Positions 1-6,785 of a DNA stretch of 35,039 bases are shown here, piece by piece. The DNA comes from an uncultured Christensenellaceae bacterium (GTDB lineage: Bacteria; Bacillota; Clostridia; Christensenellales; CAG-314). The notes under the pieces were generated by a model that saw only the letters and a list, made by a program, of their open reading frames with translations, did no database searches and was not told where the DNA came from. The stretch spans positions 1 through 35,039 of the forward strand of contig CAJUIV010000017.1 in NCBI GenBank assembly GCA_910586905.1, given 5' to 3'. Positions within the stretch are counted from its first letter, which is position 1, and every line of letters begins with the position of its first letter. The position numbers and the translations under genes are program-made.

Positions 1-20
1 GAGGGTTTTACCCTCTAATG

Positions 21-50
21 AAAAACCACCAGCTAGGCTGGTGGATTTTT
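21..50 (-). terminator. Hairpin terminator of the minus-strand lipoprotein gene
   Basis: An 8-bp perfect stem (26-33 with 37-44) with a TAG loop is flanked by A5 on the left and ATTTTT on the right, so it can act in both directions. The stop codon of the minus-strand gene lies at 33-35, inside the hairpin. A second small hairpin, GAGGG-TTTTA-CCCTC, lies at 1-15. A hairpin of identical build (loop TAG) closes the window at 35003-35025. Confidence 0.75.
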
Positions 51-791
51 ATTAGATTCTTCGTAATTATTCAAAATATTATTTATCCTTTCGTCTATTC
101 CGTAAGGCGAGCCGTAAACGTCCAACCCGATACTGCCTTGTTCCGAACTGCAGTCAAAATCCGCGTTAAATACAATCGGTAAATTGTCGTTTTTTACTGC
201 GTGTTTCTTTTCCACCGTCCAAGAGCCAGTAACCTTCATTCCGTCAACGTCGTCATAGTACATTTGCGCCATACCCATTCCCCAAGGGAAACATTCCCAA
301 AAGTAACTGTCCTTGCTAAAAGACGCTGCGTTTACTATTCTCGTTTTGAGAAATTCGGCGTAATGTTCGATGTAGTCGAGCAGAAATTCGTATTGGCTGA
401 TATTTACTTGCGTAACGGTTTCTCGTTTGTTTTTAGCGTTCCATTCTTTGCGTTCGCCGTCGTACCATACTCCGTAAACCGTTGGCGAGCCTTCCTTGGG
501 ATAAATTGTATAGTTTATTATTGTTTTATCTTCGCTCCGGAAAACGTTGTAGTTTGCGTTGTCCCCGCTTTCGTTCGGCAGGTAATAACTGACGCTTGCG
601 ATATAATCCGACGGATTCGTAAGCAGATCGTTTTTTATAAAGTCGTATATCTTTGTTTCTGTTTCTTCGTCGTACGGTTTGGGAATGTACCATGCGAAAA
701 CATGACAGCCGCAAAAAAGACTTGCGCAACATAACAAAATCGATATGGTTAACGCCGCGCGTATAAGTTTTTTGACCGTTTTATTATTCAT
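33..791 (-). CDS. Putative lipoprotein of unknown function
   Basis: This predicts a 252-residue protein that I do not recognise. I start it at the ATG at 789-791 (MNNKTVKKL) because that places a basic N-region directly before a hydrophobic stretch (about residues 9-29) ending in F-C-G-C, a plausible but non-ideal lipobox. A longer reading to 827 would overlap the -35 element of the promoter. The mature part is soluble, acidic and aromatic-rich, suggesting a surface-anchored domain. A perfect consensus promoter lies so close upstream that transcription should begin at or next to the ATG, with no room for a Shine-Dalgarno site. The last residues (NPPA) and the stop codon are encoded by the terminator hairpin. 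Function unknown. Confidence 0.7.
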   Translation of the reverse strand: MNNKTVKKLIRAALTISILLCCASLFCGCHVFAWYIPKPYDEETETKIYDFIKNDLLTNPSDYIASVSYYLPNESGDNANYNVFRSEDKTIINYTIYPKEGSPTVYGVWYDGERKEWNAKNKRETVTQVNISQYEFLLDYIEHYAEFLKTRIVNAASFSKDSYFWECFPWGMGMAQMYYDDVDGMKVTGSWTVEKKHAVKNDNLPIVFNADFDCSSEQGSIGLDVYGSPYGIDERINNILNNYEESNKNPPA

Positions 792-798
792 AAGAATT

Positions 799-827
799 AT
801 TATAGAAAATGCTCGATTTTTTGTCAA
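799..827 (-). promoter_or_regulatory. Perfect consensus sigma-A promoter for the lipoprotein gene
   Basis: On the minus strand TTGACA (822-827) and TATAAT (799-804) are separated by exactly 17 bases, a 12/12 match to the sigma70/sigma-A consensus. The predicted start of transcription is about 791-792, which coincides with the ATG at 789-791. Confidence 0.85.
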
Positions 828-1054
828 CGGTTAGTTTTTGCCGAGTAGCGGCTGACGAAGTTGTCGATAGTTTCAAGATTCAATATGGTATTATACTCTG
901 TCGTTGACAATATTTAAAGAAGATTTAAGGGCTATTTATTCTCAATCAATATTACAATGGTCCAATCGCAATGTGAAAACGCCGTTAATCTTAATTTCAA
1001 GTGGCAGAGCCGACGTTTTAAACGTTTTAATCAAAGACGCGTCAATATTTTCTC
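828..1054. other. Intergenic stretch without a supported gene
   Basis: Together with the two flanking promoters this gap is about 310 bases. A TTG-initiated 66-codon frame (904-1104) has no ribosome-binding site and no recognisable domain, and it runs through the promoter of the next gene. I see no RNA gene or repeat here. Confidence 0.5.
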
Positions 1055-1083
1055 TTTTCAATAAAGAACGTTTGTGTTATACT
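1055..1083 (+). promoter_or_regulatory. Likely promoter of the flavin-binding / NYN operon
   Basis: TTTTCA (1055-1060, 4/6), a 17-base spacer and TATACT (1078-1083, 5/6). The predicted start near 1090 leaves a very short leader that still carries the AGGAG at 1092-1096. Confidence 0.55.
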
Positions 1084-1100
1084 GTATCCGTAGGAGCGAT

Positions 1101-1514
1101 ATGACTAAAGAAAATTTATACAAGTTTATATCTAAGCAAAAAACGGCGTTTTTGTCTTCTGTTGACGAAAACGGTTCTCCCGTAACCAGAGCTTTGTTAG
1201 CGCCGCGAAAAATAGAAGGTAACGATATGTATTTTTCTACCAATACCACTTCGGAGAAAGTAAAGCAATTTATTGCGAACAACAAAGCCTGCGCGTATTT
1301 TTACGAAAGAGGCAGATTTAAATATCAAGGAGCAACCATCAAAGGCAAAGTGCAAGTGTGCTTCGATCAACCGACAAAAGAATCGATATGGCGGTTCGGC
1401 GACAGTATTTTTTATAAAAAAGGCGTAACCGACCCCGATTATTGCGTTTTAAAATTCACGGGAGAGGAAGCGGAGTATTATTGCGACTTAAAAACGGAAA
1501 AAATCGAATTATGA
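1101..1514 (+). CDS. Pyridoxamine-5'-phosphate-oxidase-like split-barrel protein
   Basis: This 137-residue protein has the pattern of the FMN-binding split-barrel family (PNPOx-like, general stress protein 26 type). It opens with a helix (NLYKFISKQKTAFLSSVD), then the typical strand-turn 'G.PVTRALL' and 'MYFSTNTTSEKVKQF', where small-molecule nitroreductase or flavin/heme-handling members bind cofactor. It was chosen over the longer upstream frame because AGGAG sits four bases before this ATG. Its TGA overlaps the ATG of the NYN gene (ATGA), so the two are translationally coupled. The family often acts in oxidative or electrophile stress, but the substrate cannot be read from the sequence. 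Confidence 0.8.
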   Translation: MTKENLYKFISKQKTAFLSSVDENGSPVTRALLAPRKIEGNDMYFSTNTTSEKVKQFIANNKACAYFYERGRFKYQGATIKGKVQVCFDQPTKESIWRFGDSIFYKKGVTDPDYCVLKFTGEEAEYYCDLKTEKIEL

Positions 1515-2437
1515 AAACATTAAGTATGGAAGACAAAAAGTTCGCTATTCTTATCGACGGCGACAACACTAGCAGCAAGTATATAAAAACTATTATAGAC
1601 GAAGTCGCCAAAATAGGAGACGCCACGTATAAGCGTATTTACGGCGATTGGACAAAACCCGATTTGGATTCTTGGAAGAAAATATTACTTAAATATTCTA
1701 TCACTCCGATGCAGCAGTATTCTTATACGACGGGTAAAAACGCAACCGATTCGGCTATGATTATAGACGCTATGGATATTTTATATGCGGAAAAGGTAGA
1801 CGGATTTTGTTTAGTTTCGTCAGACAGCGATTTTACGCGTCTTGCTACCCGTTTGCGTGAAGCAGGCAAGGAAGTTGTAGGAATGGGCAAAAAGCAAACC
1901 CCCGAAGCGTTCAGAAACGCCTGTAACAGTTTTAAGTATTTGGATTTAATCGGTAACGTTTCCAGGCAAAAAGACGATAAAAACTTTGAAACAGCGCCGT
2001 CTAAAACCAAGATTAACGGTCAAGATAAAGAAGTTCAAAATAAAGAAACTTCGCCGCTCGGAGCGTTGGTCAAACAAATCGAAAAGGACGTAAAAACCGA
2101 CTATGCCGGCGATATTACGCCAAAGGAAAGAATTAAAGACGAAATCGACAAAATAATCGACGAACAGTCCGATTCCGAAGGTTGGCTTTTAGCAAGCAGC
2201 GTAGGTACGCTGCTCCAAAGATTGTACAGCGATTTCGACTGCAGAATTTACGGTTATAAACGTTTTATAGATTTTTTAGTAGAAGGATTGGGATACGAAA
2301 GCAAAGTTTCCGCCGATAAAAAAGTTTATTCCGTACGTAAACCGACGGCTGTTAAAAAGCCTAAATCTCAGACGAAAGCAAATAAGTCTAACGCGGCTAA
2401 GCCCGCCTCCCAAAGTAAAACCAAAAAGAAAAAGTAG
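1511..2437 (+). CDS. NYN-domain RNase-like protein with C-terminal OST-HTH/LOTUS domain
   Basis: This 308-residue protein has an N-terminal NYN (PIN-like, LabA/DUF88) domain at about residues 10-160. The expected acidic residues are visible: FAILIDGDN (D16, D18, N19), the K-x-x-x-D region (D80, D86) and SSDSDF (D105, D107). Residues about 205-270 fit the OST-HTH/LOTUS RNA-binding fold (WLLASSVGTLLQRL...YGYKRFIDFL), and the tail from about 285 is Lys/Ser/Ala-rich and disordered. NYN-OST-HTH proteins are thought to cut or process structured RNA. The start at 1511 is set by the ATGA overlap with the split-barrel gene; the frame can be read upstream to 1442 but that lies inside the other gene. 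The target RNA is unknown. Confidence 0.88.
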   Translation: MKTLSMEDKKFAILIDGDNTSSKYIKTIIDEVAKIGDATYKRIYGDWTKPDLDSWKKILLKYSITPMQQYSYTTGKNATDSAMIIDAMDILYAEKVDGFCLVSSDSDFTRLATRLREAGKEVVGMGKKQTPEAFRNACNSFKYLDLIGNVSRQKDDKNFETAPSKTKINGQDKEVQNKETSPLGALVKQIEKDVKTDYAGDITPKERIKDEIDKIIDEQSDSEGWLLASSVGTLLQRLYSDFDCRIYGYKRFIDFLVEGLGYESKVSADKKVYSVRKPTAVKKPKSQTKANKSNAAKPASQSKTKKKK

Positions 2438-2544
2438 CGTTTGCTTGCGTATAACCCTTGTTCGAATTGCAATCGATATTTGCGCGCGGTTTGTTTAAGT
2501 ATCGTATTTTTTCGGTTAGATAACGATTAACCAAAGAGGATAGA

Positions 2545-5028
2545 ATGGAGTACGACATAGGTAAAATAAAAAACGGTACGCCGGCAATTTACAACAGCGA
2601 CGGACATCAAAGAGAAATAATAATCCGCAACGTTCAATCGGTAAAAGGCGCGGTGTTATTCGAGGCTGACGACCGTTATACGGGGTATCCCGTAAAACGT
2701 TTGGGCGAAACCGTACGGTGGAACGCCGAATTTGCGTTAAAATCCAAAACGATTATAATCGACGGCGTAAATTCCGAAGCGGATTTGTCGGACGGATACA
2801 AAAACAAACTTGCTTCCGCCAAAAGATTTTTTGCCAACAGCGTTACATTAAACGGCAGTCCTTTTACGTTGGACGACGAACAGTGGGCGGCGGTTCTTTC
2901 GGATAAGCACACGCTGGTTACCGCGCGCGCTGGTTCGGGTAAAACTCGGGTGTTGGTTGCAAAGCTTATTTATTTGCTGGAAAAAGGAAATTGTAACGAC
3001 GAAAACGTTTTGGCTTTTTGTTTTAACAAAGATGCGGCGGAAGAAATAAACGCGCGGCTTAAAAACGCATGTAAAATAGACGGAGAAAATAAGTATGAGG
3101 ATTACGAAGTAGCTCAAACTTTTCATTCCTTTGCAAAACAGAGTCAAGACGCGTGCAAGGTATTGGCTGACGAACAGAAAAAACTCGTAAAGCAGATTGT
3201 CGGGCGGCTTCGTATAGAAGACAAAAGTTTCGACGGCGACGTATACGAGTTTTTTAAGGATGCAACGTTATACGTTGAAAAACGCCATTTCGCTAATGTG
3301 GAATCGTACTATAAATTCGTAAAAAACAGCCGTTACCTTACTTTAAACGGAGAACACGTCAAATCTAACGCCGAAAAGGTTATCGCGGATTATTTGTTCG
3401 AACACAATATCCGATATTTTTACGAATCGGGCTTTTATCCCAATCGAATAAGTTTCGAGAATTCGCGTTTGACGAACGAAGAGCGAGATAAATACCGCGA
3501 ACTTGTCGGCGATAAAAAAATGACGATGCCGGATTTTTATCTTTGCGATTACAAACTGGTTTGGGAACATTGGGCTGCGGTTGGCGACGAAACCGCGGAA
3601 GAAATCGATAATTTCAACAAATCCGTAGGCGATTATAATCAATATATAGAGAACAAACTTTGGAAACAAAGTTTTTGGCAATCTGATTGGCGAAAAAAAC
3701 TGTCAAACGGCGATTATCATCACAACTGTATAAAATCGGTAAACGGAATGATAGAAACCGATTGTAAAAGTTTTTTTAATTTAAGCCGCGGCGAACAGGA
3801 AGAAAAAATAGAACGCCTGCTTGCGTCTTTCGGCGTTGTATCCGAAAAATTGCCGCGCGAAGAAATTATAAGACGCGTTTGGGCTAAGGCGATAGATGCG
3901 TTTACCAATTTGATGGTGCAATTCGTAGTAAAAATGCAACAAACGTATTTCGACGGCGAACTCGAATTTTTAGCTAAAGCGGATAGCGTTTGCGACATTC
4001 GTTCCAAAGCATACTATAAACTCGGTTACAAGGTATACAAAAAGTACGTCGAGATTTTGTCTTCGCGCAGCAACGTAGATTCGTTTGCCGCTTACAATAA
4101 TTACGACTGCGATTTCAGCCGTCTGGTATACGACTGCTGTCTATCGATACGCTCGGGTAAACTCGATGAAAAAATAAAAAAGTTAAAGTGGATTTTCGTA
4201 GACGAATATCAAGATTTCAGCAGACTATTCGACTATATGATTTCTTCTGTTTTGGAGCGCAATCCCGAAATAAAACTGTTTTGCGTAGGCGACGACTGGC
4301 AGGCAATCAACCGTTTTGCAGGTTCGGATATAAGTTATTTTAAAAACTTTAAAAATAAGTACGAAGACGGCAAGTTACTCAATATGTCCGTAAACTATCG
4401 AAGCGGCAGTCATATTGTAAGCTTTGCAAACAGATTTATGGAAAAGTTCGGAATCGGCGGTAAACCGGCAAAATCCTGCTCTTTAAATACGGGCGACCGA
4501 CGTGAAATCGATATTACCAAACAGTATATCGGTAAGATGGACGAAGACAATCCTTACTGTAAATATCCGTATAACGCTTCTTTGCGTTACGCACAATGTT
4601 TGAAAGTTTGCTCGGATATTATAAAATCGCATAAAAAAGATAAAATTTTTATAATTACCAGAAAAACCGTCTTGATGGGTAGCGATATCGATTATTTTTC
4701 TGACGCGCTGAAAAAAGTTTGCGCGGAAACCGGTTGTGTGGAAAGTGAAACGGACTATAACGATAGGGTAACCGTTAAAACCGCGCACAAATCCAAGGGC
4801 GAGGAAGCCGACGTTGTGATAGTTTTGAATTTGGGCGATTTTCCGCTTATTCATCCCGACAGCGGTTTATTTTCCGCTTTCGGACAAACTAAAGAAGACG
4901 CGTTCGATGACGAAGTAAGACTATACTACGTAGCCGTTACGCGCGCTAAAAAAAGTTTGTACGTTTGTTACAGCGGGGATAAAAAATCTCAGTTTATATT
5001 TACTTCGGGACGAAACGATGTGGATTGA
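2545..5028 (+). CDS. UvrD/HelD-family superfamily 1 helicase with inserted nuclease-like domain
   Basis: This 827-residue SF1 DNA helicase has Walker A ARAGSGKT (residues 127-134), Walker B VDEYQD (552-557), motif III GDDWQAINRF, motif IV NYRSGS, motif V KTAHKSKGEEADVV and motif VI VAVTRAKK (R800). Between motifs Ib and II lies an insertion with SNAEK (E277), MPDF (D330) and LVWEHW (E341). This resembles the PD-(D/E)XK-type insertion seen in E. coli HelD (helicase IV)-like proteins, though the usual lysine is not evident. The N-terminal 90 residues are a separate unrecognised domain. AGAGGA lies four bases before the ATG. Its likely role is DNA repair or recombination-intermediate processing. 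It stands alone, with over 100 bases to either neighbour. Confidence 0.9.
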   Translation: MEYDIGKIKNGTPAIYNSDGHQREIIIRNVQSVKGAVLFEADDRYTGYPVKRLGETVRWNAEFALKSKTIIIDGVNSEADLSDGYKNKLASAKRFFANSVTLNGSPFTLDDEQWAAVLSDKHTLVTARAGSGKTRVLVAKLIYLLEKGNCNDENVLAFCFNKDAAEEINARLKNACKIDGENKYEDYEVAQTFHSFAKQSQDACKVLADEQKKLVKQIVGRLRIEDKSFDGDVYEFFKDATLYVEKRHFANVESYYKFVKNSRYLTLNGEHVKSNAEKVIADYLFEHNIRYFYESGFYPNRISFENSRLTNEERDKYRELVGDKKMTMPDFYLCDYKLVWEHWAAVGDETAEEIDNFNKSVGDYNQYIENKLWKQSFWQSDWRKKLSNGDYHHNCIKSVNGMIETDCKSFFNLSRGEQEEKIERLLASFGVVSEKLPREEIIRRVWAKAIDAFTNLMVQFVVKMQQTYFDGELEFLAKADSVCDIRSKAYYKLGYKVYKKYVEILSSRSNVDSFAAYNNYDCDFSRLVYDCCLSIRSGKLDEKIKKLKWIFVDEYQDFSRLFDYMISSVLERNPEIKLFCVGDDWQAINRFAGSDISYFKNFKNKYEDGKLLNMSVNYRSGSHIVSFANRFMEKFGIGGKPAKSCSLNTGDRREIDITKQYIGKMDEDNPYCKYPYNASLRYAQCLKVCSDIIKSHKKDKIFIITRKTVLMGSDIDYFSDALKKVCAETGCVESETDYNDRVTVKTAHKSKGEEADVVIVLNLGDFPLIHPDSGLFSAFGQTKEDAFDDEVRLYYVAVTRAKKSLYVCYSGDKKSQFIFTSGRNDVD

Positions 5029-5157
5029 TTCGATAATTCTTGAACGCGTATCGAAACACATATTAAGTAATCCGGGTTAAAATTATGCGGCCGAAAAACA
5101 TATTAAACGTAAAAAATCGCAAAGAATTGCGTCTACGGTTTATCGAAAATTTCAGTA

Positions 5158-5370
5158 ATGAAAAGGAATGTCGGGTTTGCCGCCGATATGGTTGTAACGA
5201 TAAAAGCCGTTAAACGAAATAACGATGCCTCTTTTACTCCCGGCGATTTGCTTGATATATTACTCGGTAAAAAAGTTTATGTTTTACACGATAAATCAAG
5301 CTGCGAATGGAATAAGTCTTCGAAAGATTTCGTGCCTACGAGCGAAATAGTGTTTATACCGACAAATTGA
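5158..5370 (+). CDS. Small hypothetical ORF, possibly a gene remnant
   Basis: A 70-codon frame with ATG start and no convincing ribosome-binding site. The product (containing FTPGDLLDILLGKKVYVLHD) has a plausible globular composition but I recognise no family. A second, overlapping 42-codon frame (5085-5213) carries a C-x-x-C-x4-C cluster, so the patch may be the frameshifted remains of one older gene. It lies next to the tRNA-derived repeat patch. Treat it as doubtful. Confidence 0.25.
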   Translation: MKRNVGFAADMVVTIKAVKRNNDASFTPGDLLDILLGKKVYVLHDKSSCEWNKSSKDFVPTSEIVFIPTN

Positions 5371-5525
5371 AAGCTGCAATCCGATTTTGGGAAATACTAC
5401 GCAATTCCGCTTTGCCGAAAGTGTATTCAAGAGAGTTTGTCGAAAACAATAAAGGTAAATATAAAATTCGTTTTACGGTTTGTCAGATAACTGAATACTA
5501 TGCAAAAGTTTATTTTCTTGTTTGC

Positions 5526-5648
5526 TTAACGGCTGCGTGATGCCGCTGCGCTCGATTGAGCGAACTCCCGACCTATTGCTCAGCCGAGCAATAAAAGACG
5601 GGTCCCCTGCAAAAACGGTTTTGCAGGTAAAGGAGAATCCGCAGTTAA
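5526..5648 (+). other. Three-armed hairpin structure, candidate structured RNA or folded DNA element
   Basis: A closing stem (TTAA 5526-5529 and CTGCG 5533-5537 with CGCAG-TTAA 5640-5648) surrounds three perfect hairpins. These are CGCTC-GATT-GAGCG (5549-5562), TATTGCTC-AGCC-GAGCAATA (5574-5593, extended by CCCG/CGGG at 5567-5570 and 5599-5602) and CCTGCAAAA-ACGG-TTTTGCAGG (5606-5627). A weak plus-strand promoter is possible (TTTACG 5472-5477, 18 bases, TACTAT 5496-5501). I recognise no known riboswitch or RNA family. Confidence 0.45.
5561..5578. repeat. Partial copy of tRNA-Thr sequence, att-like
   Basis: These 18 bases are identical to 5840-5857 inside the tRNA-Thr gene and in the same orientation. 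A further 12 identical bases (5726-5737, equal to 5858-5869) continue exactly where the first match stops, so one 30-bp tRNA segment seems to be interrupted by 147 bp. A third, inverted 19-base piece lies at 5766-5784 (matching 5860-5878). The copy lies on the 3' side of the tRNA, where integrative elements leave the distal attachment site. Confidence 0.5.
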
Positions 5649-5786
5649 GATAAAGAAATTTGTTTACATATTTTTTTATTAAAAGGCGAGATTCGACGCG
5701 TGAATGCCACGGAGCGAAGCGGAGTATTACGAATCAAGCAAACAACCGGTTATGAAGTCGAGATTAGTAGAGCAATTGATTCGTAT

Positions 5787-5817
5787 AAAAAAAAAACCTT
5801 GACAAAATCTGTCAAGG
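5787..5817 (-). terminator. Intrinsic terminator of tRNA-Thr
   Basis: Perfect 8-bp stem CCTTGACA (5797-5804) with TGTCAAGG (5810-5817), followed on the minus strand by ten T residues (5787-5796). It lies immediately after the tRNA 3' end. Confidence 0.9.
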
Positions 5818-5820
5818 TAT

Positions 5821-5896
5821 TGGTGCTGGTGAAGAGAATCGAACTCCCGACCTATTGATTACGAATCAATTGCTCTACCGACTGAGCCACACCAGC
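5821..5896 (-). tRNA. tRNA-Thr (anticodon CGU)
   Basis: The minus strand folds into a 76-base cloverleaf. The acceptor stem GCTGGTG pairs with CACCAGC, the D-arm is GCTC/GAGC, the anticodon arm is ATTGA/TCAAT with loop TTCGTAA, and the T-arm is GGGAG/CTCTT with loop TTCGATT and two G-U pairs. The anticodon CGT reads the threonine codon ACG. The discriminator A and a 3' CCA are encoded (CCA at 5821-5823). It is a single-gene transcript with its own promoter and terminator. Confidence 0.95.
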
Positions 5897-5911
5897 ATAT
5901 AACGCTATATT

Positions 5912-5940
5912 AGATTATCACAACCTCGTTAAAATGTCAA
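5912..5940 (-). promoter_or_regulatory. Promoter of tRNA-Thr
   Basis: On the minus strand TTGACA (5935-5940), a 17-base spacer and TAATCT (5912-5917) preceded by TG, an extended -10. The predicted start near 5905 is about nine bases before the mature tRNA. It is divergent from the promoter at 5950-5978. Confidence 0.65.
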
Positions 5941-5949
5941 AGATTATTA

Positions 5950-5978
5950 TTGTTTTTTTGTATATTTTTTGATATAAT
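5950..5978 (+). promoter_or_regulatory. Promoter of the 7-TM protein gene
   Basis: TTGTTT (5950-5955), a 17-base spacer and a perfect TATAAT (5973-5978). The -35 elements of this and the tRNA promoter are only nine bases apart on opposite strands. Confidence 0.7.
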
Positions 5979-6010
5979 TTATTAAGCGAATTATTTTCGG
6001 AGTTAAGCTT

Positions 6011-6730
6011 ATGAAACGTTGTTTGCAAACGCTGGCGATTTCGTTGGCATTTTTGATTGTTACGTCGATAGTAGGATACGTAACCAAATATTTGAAACTC
6101 GGCTTTTGGGAAAACTTCGGTATTGCAACCGGTATACTCGCAGTAGGAGCGATTTTTTCTATCGCTATGCGTAAAAATTGTACCGTAAAGATTATTTCCG
6201 TTTGCGTAAACGCCGTATCGATGGGATTTTATTTGCGCAGTTGGTACGTAAACCGCGGATTCGATAACCCATTATGGCTTATGCTTTGCGTAAGTCTGCT
6301 TGCCGCGGCGTATCTGTTTGTGTTTATTTTGCCTCTTTACGTAAACGCAATCAACCGGCATTACGGAGTATACTTGATATTGTTTACGATTCTTTCAATA
6401 GCGGGATACGTTTGTTTGGTTGTGCTTACCAAAACCACTTGGGTTTCTACTCTCGGTTATTTCGGACTTTTGCAGCTGGGTTTTATCATCACTATGAGTA
6501 TGGAAGGACACGACCGTATTTGGCTTTGGGAAAGCTGGCAAGTCGCTTCTTATACAGTAGCGGTGTGCGCGGTTATCATTTTGATAATAGCGCTCAGCGT
6601 AACCGAAGGCGGAGACGGAGTAATCGACGGTTTGGATTTCGACGTGAGCGGCGGAAAAATATCTTCTCCCAGGCAAATCAAACCTAAGGACGAAACAGGC
6701 GCATTTATCAATACCAATATAGGCAACTAA
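6011..6730 (+). CDS. Membrane protein with seven predicted TM segments, unknown function
   Basis: This 239-residue protein has seven hydrophobic segments (about residues 5-24, 32-53, 57-76, 87-113, 118-139, 143-164 and 175-195) and then a hydrophilic C-tail of about 40 residues rich in Gly, Asp and Lys. I recognise no family motif. GGAG (5999-6002) lies eight bases before the ATG and a clear promoter lies upstream, so the gene is surely expressed. It is monocistronic between its promoter and the terminator at 6746-6775. A sensor or transport role would be a guess. Confidence 0.75.
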   Translation: MKRCLQTLAISLAFLIVTSIVGYVTKYLKLGFWENFGIATGILAVGAIFSIAMRKNCTVKIISVCVNAVSMGFYLRSWYVNRGFDNPLWLMLCVSLLAAAYLFVFILPLYVNAINRHYGVYLILFTILSIAGYVCLVVLTKTTWVSTLGYFGLLQLGFIITMSMEGHDRIWLWESWQVASYTVAVCAVIILIIALSVTEGGDGVIDGLDFDVSGGKISSPRQIKPKDETGAFINTNIGN

Positions 6731-6745
6731 ATTTGAGGTAAAAAA

Positions 6746-6775
6746 AACAACTCCGAATCTTAGGAGTTGTTTTTT
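6746..6775. terminator. Bidirectional terminator between the 7-TM gene and rpsT
   Basis: Perfect 9-bp stem AACAACTCC (6746-6754) with GGAGTTGTT (6763-6771), preceded by a run of A and followed by a run of T. It can end both the plus-strand 7-TM gene and the minus-strand rpsT. Confidence 0.9.
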
Positions 6776-6785
6776 GATTCTATAA

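Larger units (their letters stand above)
5518..5745. repeat. 228-bp element with imperfect terminal inverted repeats
   Basis: TTGTTTGCTT at 5518-5527 is the exact reverse complement of 5736-5745. The inverted similarity continues inward with gaps (CGTGATGC-CGCTGCGCTC on the left, CGTAATACTCCGCTTCGCTC on the right strand), about 35 bases per end. No coding frame lies inside. This is the layout of a miniature inverted-repeat or palindromic intergenic element. It contains the three-armed structure at 5526-5648 and a split copy of tRNA-Thr sequence. No target-site duplication is obvious. Confidence 0.5.

Noticed and set aside
201..734. 177-codon plus-strand frame opposite the lipoprotein gene
   Set aside because: Shadow frame; the minus-strand gene has a perfect promoter, a signal sequence and a terminator.
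904..1104. 66-codon TTG-initiated frame upstream of the split-barrel gene
   Set aside because: No Shine-Dalgarno site or recognisable domain, and it overlaps the promoter and start of the next gene.
5526..5648. Reading the three-armed structure as a degraded tRNA or T-box
   Set aside because: Arm lengths and loops do not fit a cloverleaf, there is no T-box consensus and no downstream synthetase gene. Only an 18-base segment matches the neighbouring tRNA.
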